From Hungatella hathewayi (GTDB lineage Bacteria; Bacillota; Clostridia; Lachnospirales; Lachnospiraceae): DNA of 64,000 nt. The notes below the pieces were generated by a model. The model worked only from the letters and a program-made list of their open reading frames with translations, had not been told where the DNA came from and did not search any database. Shown piece by piece: positions 1-10,200 of the stretch. The stretch's first letter is position 1. Every line of letters starts with the position of its first letter. The position numbers and the translations under genes are program-made. Where the stretch lies: the NCBI GenBank assembly GCA_025149285.1, contig CP102274.1, forward strand, positions 6,366,489-6,430,488. Direction: 5' to 3'.

Positions 1-537
1 TAAATTATCAATGGTTCCGTAACGCTTCTTCAGCCAGACACGGAACGCCTTCTCACAGTTTTCACAGTAACATGCGCCTTCATATTCATTGCTTACATGC
101 CAGAGCACGATATTCTTCTGTTCCCGGAAATGCTCCGCCAGCTTCCCGGCCAGCCGCTTCGCATACTTCTTAAATACAGGGCTGTTGGGACATGAATTGT
201 GGCGTCCTCCGTATTTCCGCCTGCGGCCTTCAAAATCCGTTCTCAGGACCTCGGGATACCGTTTGGCCATCCACGCCGGGTGGGCTCCGGTAGAGGTGGC
301 CATGCAGATGGCCATCCCCTGTTCCGTCACCCGTTTCACCGCCGCGTCCAGTTCCGCAAAGTCATACGTCTCCTCCGACGGCTGGAGTGACGCCCAATTA
401 AAGACATTCAGCGTCACCACATCGATTCCGGCCTGCGTCAGGAGTTCCATATCCTGTTCCCATATATCCGGCGTCCACTGCTCCGGATTGTAATCTCCTC
501 CATATAAAATCTTCGATACCCTGTCTGAAAATGCCAT
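1..537 (-). CDS. Beta-galactosidase, GH42 family (N-terminal 179 residues, cut by window edge)
   Basis: This is the first part of a glycoside hydrolase family 42 beta-galactosidase, a cytoplasmic retaining enzyme that removes beta-linked galactose from imported oligosaccharides. The start reads MAFSDRVSKILYGGDYNPEQW, the usual opening of the family's TIM barrel. WHVSNEYE contains the Asn-Glu pair in which the Glu is the family's acid/base catalyst, and it is followed by the CYCENC cysteine cluster that binds zinc in many GH42 enzymes. The nucleophile lies beyond the window. It is the last visible gene of the sugar-uptake operon, 5 bp after the permease gene, which suggests the transporter imports beta-galactosides. 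The start ATG is at 537. Confidence 0.93.
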   Translation of the reverse strand, partial: MAFSDRVSKILYGGDYNPEQWTPDIWEQDMELLTQAGIDVVTLNVFNWASLQPSEETYDFAELDAAVKRVTEQGMAICMATSTGAHPAWMAKRYPEVLRTDFEGRRRKYGGRHNSCPNSPVFKKYAKRLAGKLAEHFREQKNIVLWHVSNEYEGACYCENCEKAFRVWLKKRYGTIDNL

Positions 538-542
538 ACGTT

Positions 543-1385
543 TTACCCCTTCAAACCAGAAAATGCAATTCCTTCCACCAGATACTTCTGCCCCACAATG
601 AAAATCAGAAGCATCGGGATCAGGGCGCACACGGTGCCTGCCATAATCAGGCCGTACTCCGAGCCGTACTGGGTACGGAAGGAGGCCAGGCCAATCTGAA
701 TCGTCCTCAGCTTATCAGAGGTTAAGTAAATCATAGGAGCCATATAGTCGTTCCACATAAAGTTAAATGTAAACACCACCAGCGTCGCCAGCCCCGGTTT
801 GCACATGGGGAATACGATCTGAGAATAGATTTTCAGTTCTCCAGCCCCGTCGATTCTGGCCGCCTCGGACAGCTCCTCCGGAATCCCCATCATAAACTGG
901 CGGAGTAAAAATACACCGAATGCGCTGAATATATTGATCAGGATCAGGGACCAGTGTGAGTCATTGAGCCCCAGTGTCTTAATGATTAAGAACTGGGGAA
1001 TCATGATCGCATGCCACGGGACCATCAGCGTTGCTAAATAGCACAGGAATATCTTATCCCTTCCCGGATACTGCATTTTGCTGAAGGAATATGCCGCCAG
1101 GGAACAGGTAATCACCTGACCGATGGTAACAATTACCGCCAGTTTTAATGTATTTAAATAATATGTAATAAATGGGATACGTTCACATACCTCTACATAA
1201 TTGGACCACCGGAATACCTCTGGAATCCATTGAATCGGATAGGCGAAGATTTCATTATTATTTTTAAAGGAAGACGAGAGGGTCCAGACAAACGGAATAA
1301 TCATGCAGATTCCCAAAAGCAGCATAACGATAAACAGAATGCCGTTCGATACCTTCGTCTTTGTTTTATACGATTTTGTCATCAT
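543..1385 (-). CDS. Carbohydrate ABC transporter permease, MalG type
   Basis: Inner-membrane permease of a CUT1-family sugar importer, 280 residues, the usual size for MalG-type subunits. The hydrophobic N-terminal segment (residues about 15-35) and five further hydrophobic stretches fit six membrane helices. The cytoplasmic EAA loop that docks to the ATPase is visible as EAARIDGAGELKIYSQIVFP. It forms a heterodimer with the MalF-type subunit encoded just upstream. The start at 1385 follows GGGGAGG with 8 bp spacing. No ATPase gene is present here; CUT1 systems of Clostridia often share one MsmK-like ATPase encoded elsewhere (family knowledge). Confidence 0.93.
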   Translation of the reverse strand: MMTKSYKTKTKVSNGILFIVMLLLGICMIIPFVWTLSSSFKNNNEIFAYPIQWIPEVFRWSNYVEVCERIPFITYYLNTLKLAVIVTIGQVITCSLAAYSFSKMQYPGRDKIFLCYLATLMVPWHAIMIPQFLIIKTLGLNDSHWSLILINIFSAFGVFLLRQFMMGIPEELSEAARIDGAGELKIYSQIVFPMCKPGLATLVVFTFNFMWNDYMAPMIYLTSDKLRTIQIGLASFRTQYGSEYGLIMAGTVCALIPMLLIFIVGQKYLVEGIAFSGLKG

Positions 1386-1403
1386 TTTTTCTACCTCCCC
1401 GGT

Positions 1404-2288
1404 TTACATGTAATTAACCCATTTTTTCTGTCCTCGGAACTGAATCAGGGTTATAACCATGATGATGATGAACAGGAAATATGCCATTGCCGACGCGTAT
1501 CCGAACTGAAGCTTCTGGAAGCCCTCCTGATAGATGCGGTATACCAGCACATTGGTGGAACGCCCCGGTCCTCCCTGGGTCATGATGTTGACCAGATCAA
1601 ACACCTGGAAGGAATTGATAATACTTAAAATCGTGACCATAAACATGGTCGGAGACAGCATGGGGAGCGTGATCTTAAAGAATTTTTCCACGCTGTTTGC
1701 ACCGTCAATGGAAGCCGCCTCGTAGAGCTGGGACGGTATGGACTGCAGCCCGGCCAGAATGATAATCATATAGTACCCGGCCTGTTTCCAGATGGCGACC
1801 ACCATGACAGAGCCCAGGGCCGTCTTCGTCGAGGACAGCCACTGCGGCGGATTTGCGATGCCGAGCGCCATCAGAACCTGATTTAAAGGGCCCTGGGTTG
1901 GATTAAAGATCATGGCCCACACAATACCTACCGCAACCATGGAACTGATATTCGGCAGGAAAAACATGGTTTTAAAAAGGCCGCTGCCCTTAATCCCCTT
2001 ATTAACCCCTACAGCCAGGAGCAGCGCAAACACGATGGTTCCGGGCACCGTCACCAGGGTGTAGAGTAAATTGTTCTTCATGGAAACCGTAAAGTATTCG
2101 TCATGGAACATATTTATATAGTTCTTCAGCCCCACGAAATTAAACTGGCTGAATCCGTTGTAATCCGTAAAGGATATCACCAGTCCCATAATGATGGGAA
2201 GTGCCATAAAAACGAAAAAACCGATGAAATTCGGAAGGATGAAGAGGTATCCTTTTATGTATTTCCTGATTTTATTATTCTTTTCCAT
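1404..2288 (-). CDS. Carbohydrate ABC transporter permease, MalF type
   Basis: Second membrane subunit of the same sugar importer, 294 residues from the chosen start. It opens MEKNNKIRKYIKGYLFILPNF, with the first membrane helix immediately after. The EAA loop is YEAASIDGANSVEKFFKITLP. An earlier in-frame start at 2378 would add 30 residues without a ribosome site. ATG 2288 lies 8 bp after GAGAGG, whereas ATG 2294 is too close to it. The gene is separated from the binding-protein gene by 143 bp holding a hairpin, and from the MalG-type gene by 18 bp. Confidence 0.92.
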   Translation of the reverse strand: MEKNNKIRKYIKGYLFILPNFIGFFVFMALPIIMGLVISFTDYNGFSQFNFVGLKNYINMFHDEYFTVSMKNNLLYTLVTVPGTIVFALLLAVGVNKGIKGSGLFKTMFFLPNISSMVAVGIVWAMIFNPTQGPLNQVLMALGIANPPQWLSSTKTALGSVMVVAIWKQAGYYMIIILAGLQSIPSQLYEAASIDGANSVEKFFKITLPMLSPTMFMVTILSIINSFQVFDLVNIMTQGGPGRSTNVLVYRIYQEGFQKLQFGYASAMAYFLFIIIMVITLIQFRGQKKWVNYM

Positions 2289-2367
2289 ATCCATATCCTC
2301 TCTCTGCCGGTTAAGCGGTGATAACCACCCCCGCATGCTCTTACACCCGGCCGCCGTGATAATCAGA

Positions 2368-2401
2368 TGGGGAAACAATCAGACTGTCGATTGCTTCCCC
2401 A
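2368..2401 (-). other. Intercistronic hairpin between binding-protein and permease genes
   Basis: Two 13-base arms (2368-2380 and 2389-2401) pair with a single internal mismatch around an 8-base loop. The hairpin is in the gap between the solute-binding-protein stop and the permease start and lacks a T-run. Such hairpins commonly protect the upstream message or attenuate the downstream one, giving more binding protein than permease. That role is inferred from position. Confidence 0.6.
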
Positions 2402-2431
2402 TGCCGAATCCGCCGAATGATACCGGACAGA

Positions 2432-3700
2432 TTATTTACTCATGATATCCTGTCTCTGCTGTTCAAATTTATCCATGGTCTCTTCCAGAGTTTTTTCTCC
2501 GTACAGGTACAATTCCGCATTCTCTGCAAATGCAACCTTCAGATCATTGTACTTCTCATAAGAAGGCGCCTCCGGAATCTTCTTGGAGTTAAAGGCAACA
2601 GAAGAGACACTTTCCTTGCCGACTACCTCGTCAAACGCCTCTTTGGCCGCGTCACCGCCGTACGCCGGAAGCATGCCGTATTTCGGAAGGACCTCGGAAC
2701 CGCCCTCACCGCATAAATACTTCAGGAAGTCATAGCTTTCCTGCGGATATTTGGCATCCTTTGGAATCGCCGCGAACTGGAACGCCCCCCAGGTTGCGCC
2801 GGGATCCGCGCCCTCCGGAATTGGAAGAGGAGCCACTTCCCAGTTGACATCCGTCTTGCCGTCTTTTTCATCCGTCATCAGCATGTTAATCAGCCACTCA
2901 CCATTAGGGAGCATGGCTACCCTTCCGTTTTCAAAGTCAGATAAATACTGGCTGTCGTTGGCCTTTACCTCCGCTAACGGCACATGAGACTTGTCCTCTA
3001 AGAAGAATCTGCCTAATGTGGCCAGCCCGTCTTTTACAGCCGTGATATCGTCGTCATTTAGGTAAACCCCTTTCTGTGTTCCAATACACTGGTAGATGTT
3101 CCAGTCTACCCAGCAGCCGCCGTACTTCGTTCCGTCTCCGCTGGTCAGCTGCTTTGCGATATCGCCATATTCAGACCATGTCATCTGCTTCGCCATATCA
3201 ATTCCCGCCTCTTTCATGATATCGGCGTTATAGAACAGCATCCAGCAGCTGGATCGCATGGGAAGCGCGGTAATTACACCATCCGGATAGCAGGTATCCC
3301 ACATGGAACCGAACTTGCTGATATCCAAGTCGCTGTTCTTTACCATATCCGTGATATCCTTCATGGCTCCGGCTTCCTTAAACTGCATGACCTGATCGAG
3401 GGACCGGACATTGACTATGTCCGCATCGCTTCCCGCAGACAGCATGACCTTTAATTTGTCATCATACGTCTCGTTCGGCATGCTGATCACTTCCACATTT
3501 ACGCCGTCCTGGCTCTTGTTGTAGTTGTCCACGATCTCTCTCGTATAGTTCTCACCGTCACTCCAGATATAAAACTTTAAGTTCACTTTTTCACCGGAAG
3601 CCGCCTCCGTTGCCGCTTCCTTTCCCCCGCTGCAGCCGGCAAGCGTCCCCGCTGCCAGTACTGCCGCCAGTAATACTGCACTTACTCTTCTTAACTTCAT
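2432..3700 (-). CDS. Sugar ABC transporter substrate-binding lipoprotein
   Basis: Extracellular sugar-binding lipoprotein (SBP family 1, MalE/UgpB-like), 422 residues. The N-terminus MKLRRVSAVLLAAVLAAG ends in a lipobox LAGC, so Cys at about residue 22 should be lipidated. A Gly/Ser/Glu linker precedes the mature fold, which starts VNLKFYIWSDGENY. ATG 3700 has AGGAGGAG 6-8 bp upstream; in-frame codons up to 3760 have no such site. It is first in the operon with two permeases and a GH42 beta-galactosidase, so its ligand is probably a beta-galactoside or galacto-oligosaccharide (inference). Confidence 0.93.
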   Translation of the reverse strand: MKLRRVSAVLLAAVLAAGTLAGCSGGKEAATEAASGEKVNLKFYIWSDGENYTREIVDNYNKSQDGVNVEVISMPNETYDDKLKVMLSAGSDADIVNVRSLDQVMQFKEAGAMKDITDMVKNSDLDISKFGSMWDTCYPDGVITALPMRSSCWMLFYNADIMKEAGIDMAKQMTWSEYGDIAKQLTSGDGTKYGGCWVDWNIYQCIGTQKGVYLNDDDITAVKDGLATLGRFFLEDKSHVPLAEVKANDSQYLSDFENGRVAMLPNGEWLINMLMTDEKDGKTDVNWEVAPLPIPEGADPGATWGAFQFAAIPKDAKYPQESYDFLKYLCGEGGSEVLPKYGMLPAYGGDAAKEAFDEVVGKESVSSVAFNSKKIPEAPSYEKYNDLKVAFAENAELYLYGEKTLEETMDKFEQQRQDIMSK

Positions 3701-3791
3701 TTCCAATCTCCTCCTGCTATGTTCTTCTGGTAACTCTCCCCGGTAATTCCCTGATGTCATGTTCCATTGCTGTGCTGCAATGTCTGTGGTT

Positions 3792-3814
3792 CGTGATAAC
3801 CATACGATATCACG
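3792..3814. promoter_or_regulatory. Palindrome in the divergent promoter region, possible operator
   Basis: CGTGATA (3792-3798) and TATCACG (3808-3814) form a 7-base inverted repeat separated by 9 bases, with centre at 3803. It lies midway between the outward-reading sugar operon (start 3700) and the sensor-kinase gene (start 3907), where a regulator of either unit would bind. The adjacent NarL-type regulator is the obvious candidate, but nothing in the sequence proves this. Confidence 0.4.
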
Positions 3815-3906
3815 GAAATCTGACGCCGGACAGGTTGAAATTTTATCCTCCTTTTCTTCGTATGCGAATTGTGATACTATTTACTCATGGAAGGGAGGGG
3901 AAAACC

Positions 3907-5448
3907 ATGTTCTATCTGCTGTTATTACTGTTCATTCTGATCCTGTACACGCTGGTTCAGAGAATAAAAGGAAATCATGATTTTCTCATGATTTTAATTC
4001 TGCCGTACTTTGCCGCACTCTGCAGCATCATTCTCTATGTGTCAAAGGATACCTACTATTATAATCTTATCAAAGATTATTTTTACCTTCCAGATTTTCT
4101 GTGGAGATGGCTGTTCTTTATTGATATCGGCAAGAGCAATATCATACGGATCATGAATGCCTCCAGCTTGAGTATCTTAATAATCAGTGTGTATCTCGTC
4201 TTCCATTTTTACGAGCCCTTTTCCATACGGGTTCAAAAAATGGTAAAATATGTCGTATGGGCTTACTGTCTGCTGCAGTTCATCCTCTATGATCCCTTCA
4301 CGAATTTAAAGGCCTACTACTTCTTTTATCCGGCCCGCCTGACGGTACAGCAGTACATTCAGCTGGAAGACAGGATCTACGGGATCACCCATGCCATCAA
4401 TATTGCCGTTGTCCTTCTGTGCTTTCTTGGACTTCTGGCTGCATTTATCAAGGCTCCAAAGCTGAAGCTTTTTCGCTATAACCACCTGTTTTTGGCCATC
4501 AGCTATGCCACCCTGGCATTTGTATACATTTACTTTATTTCATCCTCTCCGGACTTCTACTTGAAGGTCTCCAGAATCGCGGGTACTTATTCCTACCGTT
4601 CCCTGCAGCTTGGAAGCAATGCCTTTATTTACCGGGCCCTTCCTTATATTCTGGTTCCCGCGGCCGCCGTCATCACCTACTGTGCCTACATGCTGACCCG
4701 CCTCTCGGGACAGGCCAGTTTAAAGGAGCTCAGTATTTCCAAGGAAATCAGTTCCTCCGAGACGACATCAAAGATCTTCTGCCACTATATCAAAAACGAA
4801 ATTCTGGCCATCCAGTCCGAGGTGGAGACGCTGGCCTTAAACGCAGATGATAAAGACGAAGTAAAAGAGACGTCGGACAGTATCATAAAGCGCTGCCACA
4901 CACTCTATGACAGAATCGACGAGATTCACCGCAGCACCAGAACCAGCGAACTGAACTTAAAACAGTACTCTCTCCAGACACTGATAAAGGAAACGCTCTC
5001 CATCTTTTCCCACGAGCTGGAATCCGTAAACGTCCGGCTAAACCTTCCGCCGCAGCCGATTCTGGCTATGGTGGACCCGGTCTATATGGAACAGGCGCTT
5101 CACAACATCATTAAGAACTCCATTGATGCCATGGAAGACACCCCCGCTGAAAAAAAAGAGCTCACCGTTACTCTCGGCAGCTCCAGACAGTGGATCGCAG
5201 TTGACATCAAAGACACAGGAAAGGGAATATCGAAGGAAAACCTGGAAAATATCTTTCTCCCCTTTTACTCCTCCCATCCCTACTCCAAACACTGGGGAAT
5301 CGGCCTGACTCTGACTTACAAGGTAATTCACGCTCACGAGGGAAAAATTGTCGTAAACAGTACTCCGGGTGCAGGTACCACGGTAGAAGTCCTGCTCCCG
5401 AACATCACACCGGGAACGAGTTCATCTGAAACAGGAAAAGAGGTTTAA
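3907..5448 (+). CDS. Seven-helix membrane sensor histidine kinase
   Basis: Sensor kinase of 513 residues. Seven hydrophobic segments occupy roughly residues 1-265 (first MFYLLLLLFILILYTL, last about ALPYILVPAAAVITY). The phosphoacceptor region is CHYIKNE, putting the histidine at residue 293, followed by an ATPase domain with N-box NIIKNSIDAMED, G1 box DTGKGIS and G2 box WGIGLTL. ATG 3907 was chosen because it follows GGAAGGGAGGGG; the longer open frame from 3610 runs over the opposite gene's start. It overlaps nothing and is followed 4 bp later by its response regulator. It is divergent from the galactoside operon, which it probably controls (inference). Confidence 0.9.
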   Translation: MFYLLLLLFILILYTLVQRIKGNHDFLMILILPYFAALCSIILYVSKDTYYYNLIKDYFYLPDFLWRWLFFIDIGKSNIIRIMNASSLSILIISVYLVFHFYEPFSIRVQKMVKYVVWAYCLLQFILYDPFTNLKAYYFFYPARLTVQQYIQLEDRIYGITHAINIAVVLLCFLGLLAAFIKAPKLKLFRYNHLFLAISYATLAFVYIYFISSSPDFYLKVSRIAGTYSYRSLQLGSNAFIYRALPYILVPAAAVITYCAYMLTRLSGQASLKELSISKEISSSETTSKIFCHYIKNEILAIQSEVETLALNADDKDEVKETSDSIIKRCHTLYDRIDEIHRSTRTSELNLKQYSLQTLIKETLSIFSHELESVNVRLNLPPQPILAMVDPVYMEQALHNIIKNSIDAMEDTPAEKKELTVTLGSSRQWIAVDIKDTGKGISKENLENIFLPFYSSHPYSKHWGIGLTLTYKVIHAHEGKIVVNSTPGAGTTVEVLLPNITPGTSSSETGKEV

Positions 5449-5452
5449 AATC

Positions 5453-6151
5453 ATGGAAGAAACGATAAAAGTGCTCATTGCAGAAGATGTGGACCCTATC
5501 CGCAGGCGTTATAAAGCGGTCCTGAAAAAGTGTCCCGACATTGAGGTCGTAGCCGATGTGGCCACAGGCGAAGAAGCCTGCAAAGCCGCCAGAGAACTGA
5601 ATCCCGATGTCATTCTTATGGACATTGAGATGGAAGCAAAAGATGCGGGAATCCGTGCCACCGGAGAGATATTATCTGAAATGCCGGATATCAAAATCAT
5701 TATCCTGACGGTTTATGAAGAGGATGAGCTGGTCTTTTCCGCATTTCGTTTAGGCGCCTGCGACTATGTCCTGAAAAATGCCTCCAATGAGGAGATTGTA
5801 AACGCAGTCACCTCCGCCTACAGAGGCCAGTCTCCTATCCGGCCGGAGATCGCAGATAAAATACGCAGCGAGTTCCGCCGCGTCAAGACGTACGAAAGCA
5901 GTTTTCTCTTCATGCTTAATATACTCTCCACCTTAACTCCCAAGGAACTGGACACACTCTATCTCCTCTCTACCGGCTATAACAAACGCCAGATCTGCGA
6001 GATGCGCTGCGTGGAGATGAGCACCGTTAAGTCCCAGGTACACAGCATTCTAAAGAAGTTCAATAAAAAGAAAATATCGGAAATCATCACCACCGAGTCC
6101 GACAGAAAGCTGCTCGGCAGTATCCTAAACAACACAGACCAAAACCGTTAA
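5453..6151 (+). CDS. Response regulator, NarL/LuxR type
   Basis: Transcription regulator of 232 residues. The receiver domain has the acidic pocket E11/D12, phosphoacceptor D57 (VILMDIEM), T86 and K108 (YVLKNA). A C-terminal helix-turn-helix of the LuxR class begins LTPKELDTLYLLSTGY and continues STVKSQVHSILKKF. The receiver has a short extra loop after D57 (EAKDAGI). The ATG lies 4 bp after the kinase stop with AAGAGG upstream, so the two are co-translated partners. The likely target is the divergent sugar operon. Confidence 0.92.
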   Translation: MEETIKVLIAEDVDPIRRRYKAVLKKCPDIEVVADVATGEEACKAARELNPDVILMDIEMEAKDAGIRATGEILSEMPDIKIIILTVYEEDELVFSAFRLGACDYVLKNASNEEIVNAVTSAYRGQSPIRPEIADKIRSEFRRVKTYESSFLFMLNILSTLTPKELDTLYLLSTGYNKRQICEMRCVEMSTVKSQVHSILKKFNKKKISEIITTESDRKLLGSILNNTDQNR

Positions 6152-6206
6152 GCCACTCACAGAGACTGGTCACAAAGGCTGCCTATAACGCTGCCCATAA
6201 AAAACA

Positions 6207-6271
6207 GGTGTGGCAGGAAATAAATTTTGCTCTCCAGATACCGGTTTACAAAATCCGTTTCCTGCCACACC
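6207..6271. terminator. Convergent-gene inverted repeat, probable terminator
   Basis: Perfect 14-base arms GGTGTGGCAGGAAA (6207-6220) and its complement (6258-6271) enclose a 37-base loop. It lies between the stop of the response regulator (plus strand) and the stop of the convergent nucleotidyltransferase gene. An A-run precedes the left arm, giving a T-run for minus-strand transcripts, but the loop is longer than in a classic intrinsic terminator. Confidence 0.55.
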
Positions 6272-6283
6272 CATTCTATCCTC

Positions 6284-7210
6284 TTAATCTTCGAACAGCT
6301 TCTCCGGATAAACTCCGTCTGCCACCAGTTCCTTAATCGCCGCCGCTACCGTCGGCTTGTCTTCCCGGTAAGTAACGCCAAACCACTTGTCCGGCGTCTC
6401 CAGAACCGTCACCCGTGCACGCCCTGTACGTACAAGGCGGTCGATAATCCTTGGAAGCAGGTACTCTGTCTTGATGTCGCCTTCCTTCAGACTGTCTAAA
6501 AACTCAGGGAACCCTCTCTCCAGCTCCTCTAAAAATGAAGGCGCAATTCCCCACATGTTCATGGATACATGCTGGCCGATCGGCACTTCCACCGGATTGC
6601 CGTCATCGTCACGGCCTCTCGCCACATCCTTGTCCCTCTGAAGCTCATACGTCTCAGTGACGTCTATCAGCACGCCGTTCTCATCCACCCGGCATACGCC
6701 CCTGGTAACACCGCCATTCTCGCTCAACGTATTGCCCAGGATAAATCCGCCCATACAGATGTCGAACACGTCCGATTCCGTATCCATCTCATTCACCATA
6801 TACTCGTGAATCTTCTTAAATCCCTCTTTGCCATAGTAATCATCCGCATTGATAACGATAAACGGTTCATGAATCACCTGCTTCGCACACAGGATCGCCT
6901 GGCCGGTTCCCCATGGCTTCGTCCTGTCCGCCGGCTTCTCATAGCCTTCCGGGAGATCTGTAAGCTCCTGAAATGCGTACTCAACCGGAGCAATCTTCTC
7001 GATACGACGCCCGATGATCTCCTTAAAATCCTTTTCCAGATCCTTCCGGATAATGAACACGATCTTGTTAAATCCGGCCTCCAGCGCGTCATGAATCGAA
7101 TAGTCCATGATGATCTCACCACTGGGTCCTACCGGTTCCAGCTGCTTGATTCCACCGCCAAACCTGCTTCCGATACCTGCCGCCATAATCACTAATGCCG
7201 TATTCTTCAT
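6284..7210 (-). CDS. Sugar-phosphate nucleotidyltransferase (UTP-glucose-1-phosphate type)
   Basis: Cytoplasmic nucleotidyltransferase of 308 residues that should couple an NTP with a sugar 1-phosphate to make an activated sugar. The N-terminal GT-A Rossmann signature is VIMAAGIGSRFGGGIKQL, with the pyrophosphorylase lysine in the KQL. KPWGTGQAIL contacts the base and NADDYYG carries the metal-binding Asp. The exact sugar and nucleotide cannot be read from sequence. ATG 7210 follows GAGGAG. It has its own extended -10 element upstream and no obvious functional partner next to it. Confidence 0.85.
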   Translation of the reverse strand: MKNTALVIMAAGIGSRFGGGIKQLEPVGPSGEIIMDYSIHDALEAGFNKIVFIIRKDLEKDFKEIIGRRIEKIAPVEYAFQELTDLPEGYEKPADRTKPWGTGQAILCAKQVIHEPFIVINADDYYGKEGFKKIHEYMVNEMDTESDVFDICMGGFILGNTLSENGGVTRGVCRVDENGVLIDVTETYELQRDKDVARGRDDDGNPVEVPIGQHVSMNMWGIAPSFLEELERGFPEFLDSLKEGDIKTEYLLPRIIDRLVRTGRARVTVLETPDKWFGVTYREDKPTVAAAIKELVADGVYPEKLFED

Positions 7211-7245
7211 AATGCTTCTCCTCTGTTTTTTTATTAAGTGCCCCT

Positions 7246-7251
7246 AGTATA
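7246..7251 (-). promoter_or_regulatory. Extended -10 promoter element for the nucleotidyltransferase gene
   Basis: On the minus strand TGTTATACT provides a TGn-extended -10 (TATACT, 7246-7251) about 35 bp before the start codon. No good -35 is seen at 17 bp, where TGGAAT is only a partial match. Confidence 0.4.
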
Positions 7252-7266
7252 ACACAAAAAAACCGA

Positions 7267-10200
7267 TTATTCCACACTCTTAAGCGACTCCACCATATCA
7301 ATTCCCTTCAGCTTATCATACATGGCAAGGTTGACAAACGCGGAAAACGCATACGTCATCAAAACGCTGTACGCGTAGCTTACGGGCCTGATCTGCCTTC
7401 CGAACATCAGCATATCCACTTCTACGGTAGTCATGACGTATCTGTGCAGGAAATACCCCATGACGATTCCCACCATGCTGCCCAGTATTGTAAGCATAAT
7501 ATTTTCCCGGTATACATAGGCAGCCAGTTCCGGATTATAGAAGCCCAGCACCTTCATGGTTGCAAGCTCCCTCTGGCGTTCGTTGATGTTGATATTGTTC
7601 AGGTTATAGAGTACCACAAAGGCCAGCAGTCCCGCCGAGATGATAAGCACCCAGATGACCACATTTAAGCTGTCCAGCATGTCGTTTATCTGCCCCCGCA
7701 TGGTACCAATAAAGGTCACCGCCATCACGGAATCAAAGGACAGCAGTTCCGTCCCCAGCCGGTTCTGTGTCTCCTCATTCAAATCCTTTAGATTGAGAAA
7801 CATTGTGTTATACTCAGGCGCCTCTCCATAGACCTTTTCATACAGAGCCGGTGTCATATACACGTAATGGTGAAGATAATTCTCCGCAATTCCTCCCACC
7901 ACCACCGGATGATGAGTTCCTTCATCCTCCTTTAAGAAAATGGTATCTCCCACCTTCACATCCAGCAGTCCCGCCATTTTCTCCGTAATCAGCACGTGGT
8001 CATCATCCAGAACATACGGCTCTCTGCTTTCCCTGCTGCGCAGATGAACAAACCGGTTCACCTCATCCAGATTTTCCGGTACAAACAGATAGGCTTCCTT
8101 CGTCACATCACCCGCCGACACATCCAGAATCGTTTCCTCCACCCGGAGCCACGCCTCCACATCTCCCTGTGATACAAAGGACCGGAGCTTCTCCTGCTCC
8201 GCCTCATCTGCCTCGTCGTCAGTCTGAACCAGCACATCGTACGTCCAGATATCGTTATACTGTTTTTCTCCCAGTGTGGATATGGAGTCATTCAGGCCAA
8301 ATCCCACGAGGAGCAGCGCCATACAGCCGCCGGTTCCGAATATCGTCATCAGACACCGTTTTTTATAGCGGAACAAATTGCGCACCGTGGCCTTCTGGAT
8401 AAACGTAAGCCGCCTCCACAGCGGAGTCACGTATTCCAGCAGCACCCGTTTCCCCTGCTTTGGAGGAACAGGCCGCATCAGCGCAGCCGGTGACGACAAA
8501 AGCTCCCGGTAACTGGAAAATACGGTAGCCAGAACTGTACACGCCAGCGCCAGGCCGGAGGCCAGAAGCGCGTAATGGAGGTTGAACGGGGTCAGCATCA
8601 CCGGAAGGTTCTCATACAGGATAAAGTACGCAGTCATAATCACGTAGGGAAGCAGCTTTTCCCCCGCTGCCGCTCCCAGAATACTTCCGGCCAGGGTAGC
8701 GGCCAGGGCGTAGCCAATATATTTGGAGGCAATACTCCATTTCCCGTACCCCAGCGCCTTTAATGTTCCGATCTGCAGACGCTGTTCCTCGACCATACGT
8801 GTCATGGTAGTAAGGCTGACAAGAGCCGCCACCAGGAAAAATATAAACGGAAATACCTTTCCGATCGCGCCGATGCGTTCTGCGTCGCTTCCGAACTCCA
8901 CATAAGTCTGGATGGAATTTCTGTCCAGAACGTACCACTCCGGCTCCTTAATGTCATCAATCTCTTTCTGAGCGTCGTCAATCTTCTTTCCGGCGTCCGC
9001 GATCTTCTCTTCCGCCTCACGCCTGGAATCCTCGTATTTGCCCTTCGCCTCCTCCAAGTCCGCCTCGCCATCATTCAGCTTCTTCTGCGCTTCCTCAATA
9101 TCCGCCTCCCCTTTCGCAATGTCCTTCTCCGCCTTCGGAATCTTCGCCTCGCCGTCGGCAATGTCCCGGTGGGCATCTGCAATCTTTTCTTCCCCATCGG
9201 CAATATCCCGGTGGGCATCTGCAATCTTTGCCTCGCCATCCACGATATCCTGCTTCGCATCCTCTACCTTCTGCTCACCATCGATGATTTTCTGTCTGGC
9301 ATCCGCCAGCTGCTCTTCTCCCTCATCCAGTTTACGCCTGGCATTTTTAAGCTTCATTTCTCCCTGGTCCAGCTTCTTTTTGCCTTTTGCCAGTTCTCTT
9401 TTTGCCTTAGCCAGTTCTTTTTTTCCCTCTTTCACGGCCGCATCACCGTAAGTCAGCTCCTGATAGGAGGCCTGCAGCGTATGTACCCCCTCCACCAGCA
9501 TTGCCCCCTCACCGCCCGGTATCATCTCCAGCCAGGGTGCATACGCGTCAATCTCAAATTCCTCCACCTGGATACGGCTGATTTCAGAAGGCGTGATATC
9601 CAGAGGAACCCCCATGGCGATCAGCCCGTTTAAGGCTTTCTTTAAATTCCGTTCCACCTCAGGCGCATTTTTCCGGTACTCTTTCCAGCCCTCCTTCAGG
9701 GTTTCCTGCTGTTCCTCCAGCTCCGCCTTTCCATCTTCGTATTCTTCCAGCCCAATCTCGTATTCCAGCCATCCGTCATCCAGCTCCATACGGGCCCCCG
9801 GCAGCTCCTCGTCGAATTTTTTACGGGCATCCTCCAGCTCTTTTTCCTTGTCCGTTACTTCCTTTTTGGCGTCCTCCAGCTCCTGCTCCTTTTCCGCCAA
9901 TGTCACTTTCCCGTCTTCCAGTTCCTGTTCTTTCTCCGCCAGCGTTACCTTAGCGTCCGCTAACTCCTGTTCCTTTTCCGCCAATGTCCGTTTTCCGTCT
10001 TCCAGATCGTTTTTGGCATTTTCTAAATCAGTTTTCCCTTTTTCCAGATCCGCACGGCCCTTTTTAATATCGTCCTTTCCCTCGTCGATTTTCTTCTGTG
10101 CATCCGCAATCTGCCGGGCCGCATCATCCAGCTTCCGGTCGGTCTCCGCCGTCTTTTCCGTCAGTTCCCTTCTGGCGTCATTTAACGCTCTGTTCGCCTC

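Noticed and set aside
3610..3906. A 99-residue N-terminal extension of the sensor kinase
   Set aside because: It would overlap the start of the divergent binding-protein gene; ATG 3907 has a strong ribosome site and begins the first membrane helix.
9140..10000. Regularly spaced repeats resembling a CRISPR array
   Set aside because: The 42-bp period is in frame, the copies are degenerate and contiguous without unique spacers, and they encode heptad repeats.
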